Shown: positions 20,366-32,931 of the stretch, piece by piece
Layout: each line of letters starts with the position of its first letter
How positions within the stretch are numbered: position 1 is the stretch's first letter
From: Flammula alnicola
Taxonomy: Eukaryota; Basidiomycota; Agaricomycetes; Agaricales; Strophariaceae
Direction: 5' to 3'
Length of the DNA: 64,000 nt
NCBI GenBank assembly: GCA_015499995.1
Contig: JADNRV010000038.1
Coordinates: forward strand, 248,001 to 312,000
Made by a program: the position numbers and the translations under genes
Notes under the pieces: generated by a model
The model's database searches: none
What the model saw: the letters and a program-made list of their open reading frames with translations, nothing else
What the model was told of the DNA's origin: nothing

Positions 20366-22955
20366 GGCGGCGCGTAAACTGGGGAAATCGTTTGAGAAAA
20401 ACAGACGATGGTAGAAGTTGGTGGAATTTTATATCTTTTCGAACTGGCTTTGGCCTTCATCGTGGCGAACAGAGTCCGAGAAAGCAAGAGAACTGAATGA
20501 GCAGTGCATGTGGAGGATGTGGGTTCAGAACGGCTTTCGAAGCTAGGAGTCAATAAGTTGAGCACGGAAAAACTCCATACATTTATTTTCATGGTCAAGA
20601 TTGGCTTGTCCCAGTCAAAGATAGTTCTCGAAGCCTGCTAAATCCTCGTGAAGATGATGCGCGTATAGCTGGATCAGAGCCTTCGAGACGAGAAAGCGCC
20701 GATATGAAGAATTTATTATGGTGCTTCTGTCCAACATAATACAAAGCCATCGGCAGGATCAATTACCAGAATTGTTGCTAGACACGGGGCCGCAAGAACA
20801 GAGGTCGCCATTAAAGTTATCGAGAAACATGGAGTGTATCGGACCCTGTGTAACAGAAACAGAGATGAGCTCATGATAATGGGGACTGGCAACCTGTGCA
20901 ACTTTTGCGTGACAGTAAAAGTGGCCACTACCGAAAAAGGTAAGCCATGCTGACTTGCCCTTTTTGAACGCCAAAAACACGTTTTTGCGGCCTTTCTGTG
21001 CTGGCTTCCAGCCACAACGGAGAGAAAAAGTGAACAAGCCATTTTGTTTAATTTACAATTCAAATGAGATTCTTCAGAGCAGATTTTTTTTTGTGTCTAG
21101 TTTCTGAGATCTGTGCTACATATGAAGGATATTGAAAGATTGGACCCACAAAATAAAAATCTGTTCCGAAGAATTTATTTAAACTATCAAAGCAAGCATT
21201 TTTCCTCTTACAAACTAATCTGTATCTGTTGAGGTTGTGAAGATATGCAGCAAGGCCGTTTCGACAGTGGTGGGTCGGAGTTTGAAATAGCAGAGCATTG
21301 CCGAGGGCATCCGTATATTGGAAACACTGGCGGTGATCGACGCCATCAAACACCGGCGGCAAATACCGCGTCACGTGTCCCCGCCAGGATGCGTGAGCTC
21401 GCCGTTGCAAACGATGACCGAGCTTCGTAGAGCAGAGATAGAGGTACTACACCAGCAGATGCATTTTGGTAATTGGGATGTTTATTTTATATCAAATGAA
21501 ACTGGAAAATACAATTTCAATTGTGATTTTTGGTGGTAGCATTATGTTAATAACATAGCAAGCGGAGTACTAATTACAACATTACATATACATTACTTGA
21601 TCCGGAGCGCCGTAGACACAATGGACTCGCTTATGTACGTAATTCCCTTCACCTTGTAAGTCCCTTCTCTTCGGATTCGGGGGTTTGGCTTCGGTGGTGT
21701 ATTTAGGTTAGGGTTTGGGGTAGAAACGGACGCATAGAAAAAGATTTGCTGTATATATCTCTACCATATGGCTCAGCCACACCGGAGAATAAACACTGAA
21801 TTAAAGAAAAAAAAAAAAAAGGTAGTTTTTTAAGTAATATGGCGGGGAAGTTTAAGAAGAGCATTTGAAGGCCCGAGCGATGGGTGGGCGGGTTGCAGCT
21901 TGGGTAGTATCACAGTCCATCGTTGGTTTTATGCCCTTAAAGTTTAGAAACATATCAAAAAATGACATTGGCACTGAAGCTACATTACTACATTGGAGCG
22001 GCAACTTTTCTACATGGCGAGAACAATTAAATCCCCCCGCTGAACGTCAAATCTACAAGCGCTGCACGGGCAGGGCGAGGCGGGCGGCTGACGGAACCAG
22101 GCGACGCCAAATTGGACATCTGCCGATCTGCCGACGAGGCTTAGGGAAGGCTTGGTCATCTTCGGGGGTTGCCGCCGCCTACACCACCGGTGAACGACGC
22201 CGGTGTTTCCAAATCCCAGATTCTTACGCATTGCCTGTCCCCAATGATAATTCGAGAAGTTGGGCATGTGTCACATGTTATTTGTCGGCTTCTCCCTTAT
22301 GTTCAGTGGCTGAAGAATCTCCTGCTTATGATCCGACGAAGAGAGAAGTTTTTATCTCCCAGCAAACTTTCTTGCTGAAAGTCAAGGGATGTCACGACGC
22401 GTACTGGACTCCGAGTCGCCAGGAGGCAACCAGGAGGACATCTCGTCCGAGTCGTCCGTTGGAAGATAGGTCCACAAAATTGGTTTGCAAACTGTTCAGC
22501 GAATCCAAGACAACCTTAGACGAAGGACTACCTCGAGCATGGGCGGGGGAAGAGAGAAAGAAATTTGAGCTTTTCTAGTGATGCGCCCATGATCGGCGCC
22601 ACCGCGAGCGCATCATAAAATTTTACGTCGGCAGTCCGTGCCGTTGTCTGAATCTGCGGAGAACAGTGTTCTGCAAACTTTGGAGCTCCGTTTAAAAAGG
22701 GACACAGTAGCTCGAAGCGGGGTGACTTCAGTCTTCCGACAACTTTCCTTAAACAAGGATATTACCAAGTGGATTAGCCACTCTAACCTAATTTTAGCAA
22801 TGTGCATGTTCTTCTTTGGAGTCGCAGTTGGACGTCAATTGCCAATCAATTGCTGCGCTTTATCTCACTGGGAGTGCATTTGTCATCTATCTAGTGATTT
22901 ACCCACGTTGAAAAACCAGAAGCGCTCAAGCGCCCGGACTGCTCTTTTGAACTCC
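20366..22955. other. AT-rich gene-poor stretch
   Basis: No gene is supported. An A15 tract at about 21808-21822 follows a polyadenylation-like aataaa (21791), which could mark the 3' end of an inserted retrotranscript. The stretch upstream (21600-21805) has no readable product. Arg-rich frames at 22010-22560 have no recognisable domain. Confidence 0.4.
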
Positions 22956-23199
22956 CAAGTACTGTACTAAATCAATCAATTCGGCGGTCACAGGTCACAG
23001 GCCTACCCGATTTGACGAAAGGTCACGGAGGTCACAGCAAAAATCCCCAAAATCCCCCCGGAACAGTCATTCCGGGCATCAAAAAGCTTACAAATCTATC
23101 AAAATCGTCCAAATATAGTAATTTGACGAATTCAAAATTTCGTCAGTTGGGTCACAGGTCACACCTACTGACGAATTGATTGATTTAGTACAGTACAAG
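22956..23199. mobile_element. MITE with 25-bp perfect terminal inverted repeats
   Basis: The left end 22959-22983 (GTACTGTACTAAATCAATC...) is the exact reverse complement of the right end 23172-23196. The word caag flanks both sides of the TACTG...CAGTA core (22956-22959 and 23196-23199). This is a possible 4-base target duplication; alternatively the duplication is just TA. The interior carries repeated ggtcacaggtcaca words and no coding frame. It sits about 170 bases upstream of the sirtuin start codon. Confidence 0.9.
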
Positions 23200-23365
23200 C
23201 GATTCGCTTCTTCCATTTTCTTCCAACTTCTGACGAAGTTATTGTTTAGTTAGTCCTAAGCGGATCTAACATTTGACTGCCCATCGGCTGACTATCTTGG
23301 AATTTCAGGCCAGGACTCTAACACCACATCAAGACTACTCACGAAGTTGACGTCACGGTCCCAGC

Positions 23366-25288
23366 ATGAACTTCGGTTTCAGCCGTCGACAGAATCACCC
23401 GGGCAAGCCCAAGGTCCTACCAGGAAGGGATATACCATCTCTTGCCGAGTATATCAAGTCTAAGAATTGTAAAAATATAATGGTGATGGTGAGTCGTCAC
23501 AACTTCAGTATTCTCACTGTCTCACAATATTCATCTTACGACGATTTCTCTAATAGCTGGGTGCAGGTTTGTATATCCATGGTCAGATACACTAGATAAA
23601 GTTGCTTAACGTATTTTATTCCCGATATTAGGTGTAAGCACCTCTGCAGGTATCCCCGATTTCAGGTCACCTGAGACTGGCAAGTAATATTCTCCACACT
23701 TTCTGCGCGAATGGCATCTCAATCTTGCGTTATCCTGCACTAGGCCTTTACGTGGGTGATATTTCCTTCAACGTGTGCAGCGATCTCTTATTCTCACACC
23801 ACCAAGTCAAACCTTGCGAGGTTGAATCTACCTCATCCGGAAGCAGTATTCGAAATCAATTTCTTCCGAAAGAATCCAGTGCCATGTACATATTGAGTTT
23901 TCTATACCATTATTGTGACCATGTGGAATGTTAACAGAAGTATCCGTTTTATAGTCTACACGCTTGCTCATGAACTGTACCCAGGAAAATTCCGCCCCAC
24001 CATTACGCACTCGTTCATCCGTCTGCTTGCCGAAAAGTCTCTCCTTCATACCTGCTTTACGCAGAACATAGACACCCTCGAACGGCGTGCAGGTGTCCCT
24101 GAAGAGAAAGTCGTCGAGGCTCATGGTAGTTTTGCCACCCAGAGATGCATCGTGTGTCGCCGACCATTCGATGATGAAAAAATGAAGGAGCATATTGACC
24201 AGAAAAAAATCGCCAAATGTGAGGTCTGTGGTGGATATGTCAAACCAGATATTGTGTTCTTTGGCGAGAATGTCAGTTTGCTTTTGCTTCCCCAATCGGT
24301 ACAATCAAGCTAACGTTGTGAAAATTTCAATAAAACAAAACAGCTCCCGCCCAACTTCATACACTCTATATCCAACTTGCGAAAAGCCGACTTGCTGATC
24401 GTCATGGGAACATCACTTACTGTGCACCCATTCGCTTCTCTCGCTGGAATGGTTGACGACTCATGCCCCCGTGTCTTAATCAACCTTGACCGCGTAGGCG
24501 ACTTTGGGTCGAGAGCAGATGATGTCATCTTATTGGGGAAATGTGACGACATTGTTAAGGATCTGTGCAAGGAGCTTGGGTGGGAAGAGGAGCTCATCCG
24601 ACTCTGGAACGAAACAGCAGACAGTGTCATTACGGCCCCTCAGGAGTCAACAGAGAAAGCAGGCCAACCGCCAGAGAAACCTGATGAATTGGTGGAATTA
24701 GAAAAAGAACTCGCGGAACTCACGCTGGATACCAATGAGTCAGTCGCTCCGAACGTCCGTCCAGAAACACGTAACGACAAAACTTTGGTGGTGGAGAAGA
24801 TCCCAGAAGACAAACTATCCCTGGAGAGCATCAACAGTTGGTTTAAGCGGTTTGGAACTGTGACCAATGTGGCCATCGACACCAATAATGCCAAAGCCTT
24901 GGTCAGCTTTTCGAATCACGATGAAGCGCACGCTGCTTGCAAGTCAGAAGACGCGGTTTTCGGTAACCGGTTCGTAAAAGTCTTCTGGCATCGCCCCATG
25001 GAAGGTCATGGGCAAGTGGGTGCACGTATGCTGGCTCCATCCGCCCCTCTTGTTGCAAATACGGCAGCAAGCTCAGCCTCGGCGGAGCAGGCCGGGATGG
25101 CTACCAAGGACTCGGAGGACAAGGCTTCTGCAAGTGTACATCCTGCATCACTATCCGATTCGCCTCCTGCAGCAACCACCGATGATGCACCCAAAGGAGA
25201 ACCCGAGGCAACTCCTTTGAAATCTGAAGATGCAGTTCCTGCCAAACAGCAGGAACTAGAAACGCCGCCCGCAGACAACAAGTTATAG
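23366..25288 (+). CDS. sirtuin (NAD-dependent deacylase) fused to an RRM domain
   Basis: SIR2-family enzymes remove acetyl groups from lysines using NAD. Seven exons give 509 residues: 23366-23488, 23557-23566, 23632-23679, 23744-23751, 23807-23885, 23955-24271, 24344-25288. Catalytic features: GAGVSTSAGIPDFRSP (NAD binding), TQNIDTLE, the catalytic His in VVEAHGSF, two CxxC pairs (CIVC, CEVC) for zinc, KPDIVFFGEN and GTSLTVHPFASL. This pattern fits the Hst2/SIRT2-SIRT3 class. After an acidic linker, residues 341-413 form an RRM like the one in RBM26/RBM27 proteins (TLVVEKIP, RFGTVTNVAI, ALVSF, NRFVKVFWHRP). The sirtuin C-terminal half and the RRM share the single 945-base last exon without a stop. 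A low-complexity tail follows. Exons of 10 and 8 bases and one GC donor (23680) interrupt the NAD-binding motif. Confidence 0.88.
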
Positions 25289-26107
25289 AAGATCGTAGGA
25301 TTGTGATCGTTGGAGTCTGCGCTTGCTTTGGATGATACGTGACGGACAATTGCGACATGTTTTGCTATCGATTTTCAACTGTATCATCAACTGTATCTAG
25401 GAAACGGAAAGATAGGAATGAATGTTTGCTTCATATACTACTCGATTATCCGGCACTGTCCTGGCAGCGGAAGGAGTCCCCACAGAAGCACGTATGATAA
25501 CCACTCTACGTTTTTGGTTGCTATTGCCCCATCGCTATGAGCGAGATGTTGCCGTCGAAAAACAGGTGCTGGAGTCATCGTCTACTTTCGTCAACTACGT
25601 GAACAGAAAGCGACTGTCCAAGTCATTCCCATCCCGCGACAACATTTTATCCATTCATCCTGAGGTGGAGCTTGCCAACGGGCGCCTCAGAATGGACAGA
25701 TGGAAGGGCTGAAATGCAATATCACCGAAGAAGCAAGAAAAACATCAGACGGATGACCGAAGGAAGTGAGGGTGTGAACATAAGATTGATTTGCAGACGA
25801 TCTTCGCTACATTGGGCTGTATGAAAGAAATGTTAGAAGAACAACAGAAAGAACAAGTGAAAGGAGAAATAGAATAACACGGCCTTCTTGAGGGCTGCAC
25901 TTCGGGCGAAACAATAAAGGATAGATGGATGGATGCCACAAGCCATGACGTGTACAAGTATGTGCAGAGATTGATATAGTCCAAATGAGCCGACGTATTC
26001 ATGAATCGGTTGTGGAGAGGAAAACTTGCGATGAAAAGAGGAGACGATAGATGGAGAATCGAGGACGAGAAGACGGGAGGAGAGGCCGACCCGCTGTGAC
26101 ATCACCC
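25289..26107. other. convergent 3' region
   Basis: Lies between the 3' ends of the sirtuin-RRM gene and the FYR gene. A 96-residue frame at 25422-25712 has no recognisable domain and no intron support, and I do not call it a gene. The stretch probably holds the two 3' untranslated regions. Confidence 0.45.
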
Positions 26108-29100
26108 TTAACTAGTGGACGTAGTAGCTTGGCCGGGCATTGAAGCAGCAATTCCCGGTGCGGGGTAGGCGTTCATGATGCCAGCAAAAGTCGTAGGCAT
26201 CGTCCCATCAGCATTGAGAGAAGTCGATCCAGTACCATTCACTGGCGCAGGCGCTTGCTGCTGCTGCTGGTTACCCTTAGAGGCGGCGCGAGTATGACGA
26301 GCAGTGGTCGAGGCTGGCGGGGCGGAAACAGTAGTGTTTCCGCTGCTCCTCGTAGTCCGCTTCTCAGGTCCCTGAGAGAGAGACTGAGGCTGACCCTGAT
26401 TTTGCGGAGGTTGGTATTCTTGGATATTCAGACCTTCCGTCGTGCCTCCAAGACTCAGCATAATCTGCGCGGGACCGTGTTGGGCGGTCTGTGATGAGTT
26501 GTTTGCATGTTGGGGTATAGTAGATGACGCGCCAGAACCTGATCCTGACGGCCCAGCAGCAGCTTGTTGCTGTTGGTTCTGCTGTTGAGCAGCTAGCTTT
26601 TGAGCTTTCTGAGCCTCTGCTTGGGCGATGATGTGTTGAGGATAGTGTGACATTCCTCTTGGCACATTAGGATCGGTGGTCACATCTCGCTTCGGGTAAT
26701 AGGCACCGATGGGCATCGACGCATCGTACTCTTCTGGCAATGCTGGTATGACAGCTGCATGCCTTCCACCAAGAGGGCTAATAGGAGAAGTTGAAGATAA
26801 ACGCTTCATTTATATGTAATGGGTCGACTTACCCTCCCTCCACGAAGTTCTGCCAGACGTAATCACGAAGGCGATCAGCATTAGGTAGCTCCTGGATAAG
26901 ATGTTTGATCGTGTTCTGACCAAGGCCAAAGAAGTCAGGACCAGACACAGAGTTGGAATGCTGGCGATTACGGATAGCATTCGCTTGCTTGACAATATTC
27001 GACCAAGCACCCGTGGCGGTACCGGCGATGATAGGTTTGTCTGGTCGATCCGATGGGATGATCTGGAACTTGGGCCCATCGCCACCGTCGAGAATGGTGC
27101 AATGATACACCACTTCAATCGTAGGATCAACCGTTGACAGATATCGTCTATAGGGATAACAAAACATGAAACTGTCAGAAAATAATAATCCACACACTCA
27201 AAGAGTCAGCGCCATACCGCGTTACTTCATACCCAACTGGAAAGATATATCTCTCCGTATGGAAATGCTCGCGCATACACACCTCACCAAGACTGATCAC
27301 CGTCATGATGCCCACGTTTAGCGGCAGCATCGGCTTGCCCTTCTTGTCACGTGGTACCATAGGAATGCTAGCGCTCTTCGTTGTGACAGTGTGCGCCTTT
27401 AGTCGTTTTGGCTTCGCTGGGCGTTGCTGTTCCGGAGGCGGCGGCCGCTGCTGCACTGGAGGTGGGAAGTTTGCAGGTGGAGGATACATCCCATTCGGAC
27501 CGGGCATGGGAGCGGCGAGGTAATAATAAGGATTGTAAGGGATGGTGTAGTTGGGACTATTAGGTGTTACAGGAGTACCGGGCGGGTAGAAGAGAGGGTA
27601 AGGATGCATAAGCAGAGGGTGGCCAGTCGGAGTCGTAGAGCCCGGACTGGCTCGTGTTAGCAAGTTCGTGCTTAAACTAAGGTATGGGTTGTTGCTGAGA
27701 CTCGAGGTTGGGGTTGCAGCACTGGTAGGGGTCGCACTAGAGCTGCTGGCTGTCGCGTTTGTACCGGTGGTTGAAGTATTGACTGGAGGAGGTTTGTTGC
27801 TTGAAGTCGTCACGGTATTGCCATTTTTCGATGCTGCTTGAGCAGGACCTGAATTACCCGAATGGGAGAAAAGGCTTGGGTCGAGGTTTGGATTCACATT
27901 TGAGTTCGATTGAGAAGACGATGACATTGCGGCCAACTTTGCTTGGTTAGCAGCATTTTGGGCGGCAACAGCTGCTTCAGCAACCTTCAGGATACTTTCC
28001 ATTGACGGCGAGTGCTGGATAATGTGCGCATGCGAGGAGCCAGAAGGCGTTGATGATGTTGATTCTTTCGCGTTAGATACTTCTCCATTCGACTCGCTTA
28101 CGGCGGACCGCGCTGGAGAGCTCGTCGTAGGAGTAGATGAGACATGACCGAGTGCGTGCGCTAATGTAGAGGACGAAGCGTGAGCTTGATTGGCTCCATT
28201 TCTACCGTTAGAATTTGTCCTGTCCAGGATTTGTGCATCCGGCCCAGTAGAAGCGTTGTTTGCCGATGCTAATGTCTGTTGCAAGAAGATTAGAATAACT
28301 CAGGGCAGGTAACTTTTTTTCTTACCGTAGATGAAGGTATTCGCTCCCCAGATTGTGCCGCGGTAGCAGCCTCTGCTTCAGCCGCTGCCGCAGCGACCGC
28401 GGCAATAGCTTGTCTGATAGCTCTTCTGGGACTATGCTGACCATCGGCCTGGGCGGCGTCACGATGCTCAAGGGTTTGTTGGTCGCGTCGAGAAGAGTTC
28501 GAGGAATGTCGAGAATAGCTATAACCTGGGCCAAATCCATTCTCCATATCAACGTCCATGTCGCCATCAGGTGCAGGACGACTATTATAAGTTTCACGAT
28601 CTTCTAGAGGCAATAGTTGTAATCGGTGAGGGTAAAATAATTTTCGATAGTTGCAGCAAGTCAGAATAGAACGAAGACATTTCATGGGGCGGCAATCAAG
28701 GCAGAGAAGCGTTAGAATCCAATGGTCAGATAAGATCATTAAACTCAGATATTTGTGACTGACCTGCAGATGTTTGGGCGCGCACCCGCGGAGAGTTGCC
28801 CGCGTGACTGCCCGAGGATGACATGGAATCCCGCCTGTTTCGCCCCTCTCGTACATCTCCCTCTTCGCGTTCCTTCCTCTCTTCTTCGTGTCTTCTAGAC
28901 TGGGGCCCACGATGTCTCGAGGTAAGTATAGGGCTGGAATCAGCATCGGCGTCATCTTCGGCAATTGCTTGTCGAAGGTTTGCCACAAATGAGGTACGCG
29001 CTTTTGGGCTTTGTAAAGAGCGCGGTAACGCGCTTGAACCAGGCTGGGCCATAGAGACATCAGACGATGCTGAACCTAGCACAGGGGATCCATTTGAGCC

Positions 29101-29544
29101 GAGATTGGCTTTTTTCTCGAGTTCCTGTATTTCCCCGAGCAGATAGCTAACAAAAAAAATAGATAAAGGACATCAGGAAACAGAACACACAAATAAGGCG
29201 ACAAAGAAAAGGGAACGCGACAGAATAGACTTCAACAAAAGGTAAAGATAACACGTACTCTCTTTCTTCGCGCATTCGCACATTACGTTCGCCTGAACGC
29301 TGAGTTTCTGAGCTAGATTCCTGGCGTATCTTCGTAAGTACTCATGTATGCCCGGCTTTCTGCCCCTGGCCGAGCAGGAGTAAAGGTCAAGACTAACCTC
29401 CTCGAGCTCAAAGAAACGACGCTTTAAGTTCTTGTATTTTTCGACGATCTCCTGCTGCGCCTGGGTTTGAGGGTGGCCCGATGATAAAGGAGGTGGGACA
29501 TGCGGGGGTCCCATAACGTCGTCTCTGTCCGTAGATGGAGCCAT
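26108..29544 (-). CDS. FYRN/FYRC-domain nuclear protein (TBRG1-like)
   Basis: FY-rich domains occur in chromatin and growth-regulating proteins such as TBRG1 and MLL-type methyltransferases; this protein has no SET domain. Seven exons, read on the minus strand, are 29544-29398, 29320-29259, 29146-28764, 28603-28326, 28275-27218, 27147-26833 and 26777-26108, giving 970 residues. The N-terminus has a coiled coil (KYKNLKRRFFELEE, then QRSGERNVRMREER). A long Ser/Ala/Asn-rich disordered stretch follows, with an acidic/basic cluster. FYRN is read as LPLNVGIMTVISLGEVC...YIFPVGYEVTR and FYRC as EVVYHCTILDGGDGPKF through LPNADRLRDYVWQNF, split by one intron. The tail is Gln/Ala/Pro-rich. A Pro-rich patch lies before FYRN. 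It likely acts in transcription control; no direct partner is visible. Confidence 0.85.
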
Positions 29545-31720
29545 AGCGATGAATAACAAGCGAGGCCTGCTCGGAAAGAGAGGGAGAAAATAACAGGCAA
29601 TGAACCAATGGTAGCGGTATGGGAAGGGAAATGGGCGAGATGGGCGAAATACTGGATGGAATTCGACAAAATCAAGAACGGGGCAAATCACAGAAGGCAC
29701 AGCGCCAAATTTTACCAAACAATGCAATCATAACGCCATGAATAGCAAACAAATATAAATAATTGCCTCATGTTCCTGTCAGATTAAAATTCTGTCCTGC
29801 ATCCTTTCCTTAGCTCCTGGGTACTTCATGTGTCTCTCTATGCCGATAAATATGTGGAAGGAGAGTCCGGAATGGACACATGGGTCGCGAAGACTTTGCC
29901 AAACAAAGGCCACAAATTGCATGCCGATCGGAAGTGGCGTTCAATGAGGACACCCTTCAGACTCCGAAACTTTATTTTGAATCCATTTATCTTCCAGATG
30001 CCCACACCGACGCGTCGCTCTGAATCTTCCACTCTGTTGAGCACAAGGTTAAATAACTTGGTCTTACTGCTTGTCCAAATACCTTCCAGAGCGATCGTGT
30101 CATCTGCGAAGCGTGAAAAGCGTGAAAAGTACCAAGGCGGATGAAAATTCGAAATACCCACACGCGGTAGTACGAATCGACCGTAAACAGCGCCAATTGC
30201 GCAATATTTATACGTCAGCCAATTTTGGCGCAACCAAATCTGACATCAATTGCCCAGCCAAAGGTCGGCTGACCAGACGACGTGCGACTCTCAACCTGAG
30301 GCCTGAGGGTCGACAAGCAACATGCTTGACAATATTCATTTCATGCACGGAGCTCCTTTTCACTGCAGCCTCTGGAGGAGAGAGTATAAGTACTCCATTT
30401 TGATTCAGCAGCAAATCGGGACTTCAGTTGCTATCCAATGGCCTACGGTACGTCGCTTTGAATCCTACAAGATTAGAACACTGGGTTTTATGGACTTCAC
30501 ATGCTGATGTTTACCAATGCATTGAATACAATAGCATCACCGTCTCTTCTCCACGTTTATGCACACCGTGCCAATGCCGCGTCCATGGCGTCGGACGTAA
30601 GCGAAGATTTGCCAATTGTCTGAGCAGTCGTACGAGGATGTGATGACCAACTCACACAGCTCATGGCCTACCGCATGGATCTGTCGTATCTTCGGACTCT
30701 CAAAACCCGAGAAGTAATCTTCAGTGTGAAAAAGAACATTTTCTGACGTAGGCGTCTGTGTTATAAAAAACATGATTAGCCATGAGCAATTGTAATTGGT
30801 CATCGGTTTATTCTAGCATCGAGGAAGATCGAAGAAGCAGTAATCAACACGAACTTAGTGCTCCTTCAATTCCAGTTCGAGCACTAGAAGAAGGCAACAG
30901 TCCCTAAAACAAGTATGATTTTGCTCACTTTTGCCCGCTATTGCATGCTCGAGCCTCCATTCTAGCCATCTTTGCAAGTCTTTTGCGCTGCAAATCGTCG
31001 AACAATGGTCAGAAATTACATAGTACTGGTCGGGCCGATCCCAAGGAGCGTGTTGACGGTTGTTATGAATGAGATGGTATCGCACCAGAATTCATACACT
31101 GTTCACACAGACCCCAACAAGCCCTTAAAAAAAGAACTCAGTGGTCAACTGTTTGAGCACCACAGTCCACCGGTTGAAAGTTCGTGGTTTGCTATTTTGT
31201 AGATTCTTCATCAAATTTGAGTTAAGTTTATCTCCCCCGAGCGCCAGGATGCTTAACATGGAGATTGGCCAACTTGTGCCAAGAGCTGTGGCCACTGGCA
31301 GCGATGTTTTGCTGTTTTGCTGCTGCTTATCCGAATCAGTACCGTGGCCGCAGGATACCCATGAAATTTGGGTATACCAGAAAATTCTCAGAGCTGATCG
31401 AACCTTCGGATGTTTGCCTCTTTTCTAGGACAATGTTGCTTATCTAGCTACGTGGACATTTGGCCCTTCAATTTGTTGTTGTGGGTAAACCGGTAACGGT
31501 TGGAAATAAAGCAGCCGTGACACATCTCTGCGAAGGTCTGAATCAGAACATGTCATAGCTGAATCGAGAAACTGGTCTCAAGAGTCCTCGAGCTTGCCTT
31601 GCCTTGTTTACAATTCCTCCTCTCTGACGATCTCCGTGTGTCTCTGGACGAAATCCAGAACTCGAGTATAATCATGTTAAAACTTTCCTTCAGTGCGCTC
31701 ATCCAACACATCCTCAACTT
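29545..31720. other. intergenic, no supported gene
   Basis: Upstream region of the FYR gene followed by about 1.8 kb in which open frames are short, lack codon-usage or splice support, and overlap on both strands. Nothing is recognised. Confidence 0.45.
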
Positions 31721-32931
31721 TCAAGGATCGGGAGTATCTAACCACTTACGCAAGAAGTCCTTCGCTCTATCAAACTTCTCTCCCCAGATTTCTTCTGCGT
31801 CTGGAGCAAAGTCGAATAAATGCTCCATCCCTTCAAATTCGATCAATTCCACAGGAATTCCGGCCCGTTCGATCACAGCCTGCATATGACGCGAGTCATC
31901 CACGGGGATGGCAGTGTCGCCTGTCCCATGTAAGAGTATCGTCGGTGGCCAGCTTGAGTCAACTCCAAGCTGGGGGAAAAGGAGGCGATGGGCTTCAGGT
32001 ATCGCCCGCTCGAATTTATCCCTGTACTCGAGTTCCGTCTCTGTAATAAAATCGTCTTCAAGGATCGCGCCCAATGTATTACTGAGGCTGGGGTCGTGCA
32101 TGCCCGTGTAGTAGTCAATGAAGCAACCGAGCTGGAGATATAGTCGAGGGAGATATATCCGTCGGTTGGCAGGATCACCTGTAACTGGATGGTATACGAG
32201 AGGCGAGTCAGATGTACGGGATGGAGCCCCTCTTTTAAACGGGTAAAGGTAATCTGGGAAATCGTCTCGGTTAAGAAGGTCCCGACCCATGAAGAAGACC
32301 TCATTCTTGGCTTTGAGGTAATGAGGAGTCTTTCAAGAACGTCAGCAAGATTCGTAGTTTGATTACCGGAACAGGGTTTACTCACGAACAAGTTACCGCC
32401 CATCGCATAAAGACTGACAATAACTTTTGGTTTCGGTGAACAGTGCATTGCAGCTAGCTGTGCGCAGAGACCTCCAGCACTAGATCCAGCGACCGCTACC
32501 ATGTTCGGATTCCCTTTGAAAGTCTGCTGGGTGCCTTGGATCTCGTTCTGGGTTATGAACGAGAAAAGGTCTTGCATATCTGCAATAATATCGTGTGCAG
32601 AGGCTGGTGGCATGAGCTGGTAGTTCGCAGAAACGAAGGCATATCCGAGCGAGCGAACGCGCCCTTGATTGAGGTAAGAGATGTATCTCAAAGAATAAAA
32701 AGGAATTCACTGACTATATAACCAGGTCGGAAACCACTCCTTATTTCCAACGCTCAGACCTCCAGCGTGAAAGTAGATAACTATAGGAATGACCTGCGGA
32801 TCGCTCTCAGTAACAATTTCTCTCTCCCGTGGCGGTGCGGTGGTCCGTGGCAAGTAGACATCGCAATCTAGAGGGGTAGAATCGTCAAGTCGTTTATAAC
32901 ATACTGTTATGGGATCTTCGAGATTATCCAT
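31721..32931 (-). CDS. alpha/beta-hydrolase esterase (HSL-like), copy 1
   Basis: Likely hydrolyses short-chain esters or related bonds. Three exons on the minus strand (32931-32715, 32663-32386, 32329-31721) give 367 residues. The oxyanion-hole region reads YFHAGGLSVG, where the family usually has HGGG, so the second position is changed from Gly to Ala. The nucleophile elbow is VAGSSAGGL, the acid region LLHGTGDTAIPVD and the His region EHLFDF. There is no signal peptide. The paralogue at 36842-38027 has the same two intron positions, and the middle exon is 278 bases in both. The two copies point away from each other and bracket two NIS1-like genes. Confidence 0.85.

Noticed and set aside
21700..21725. 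telomere-like ttaggttaggg word
   Set aside because: A single short occurrence, not an array; no evidence of a chromosome end or interstitial telomere.
25422..25712. 96-residue frame between convergent genes
   Set aside because: No domain and it lies where both 3' untranslated regions are expected.
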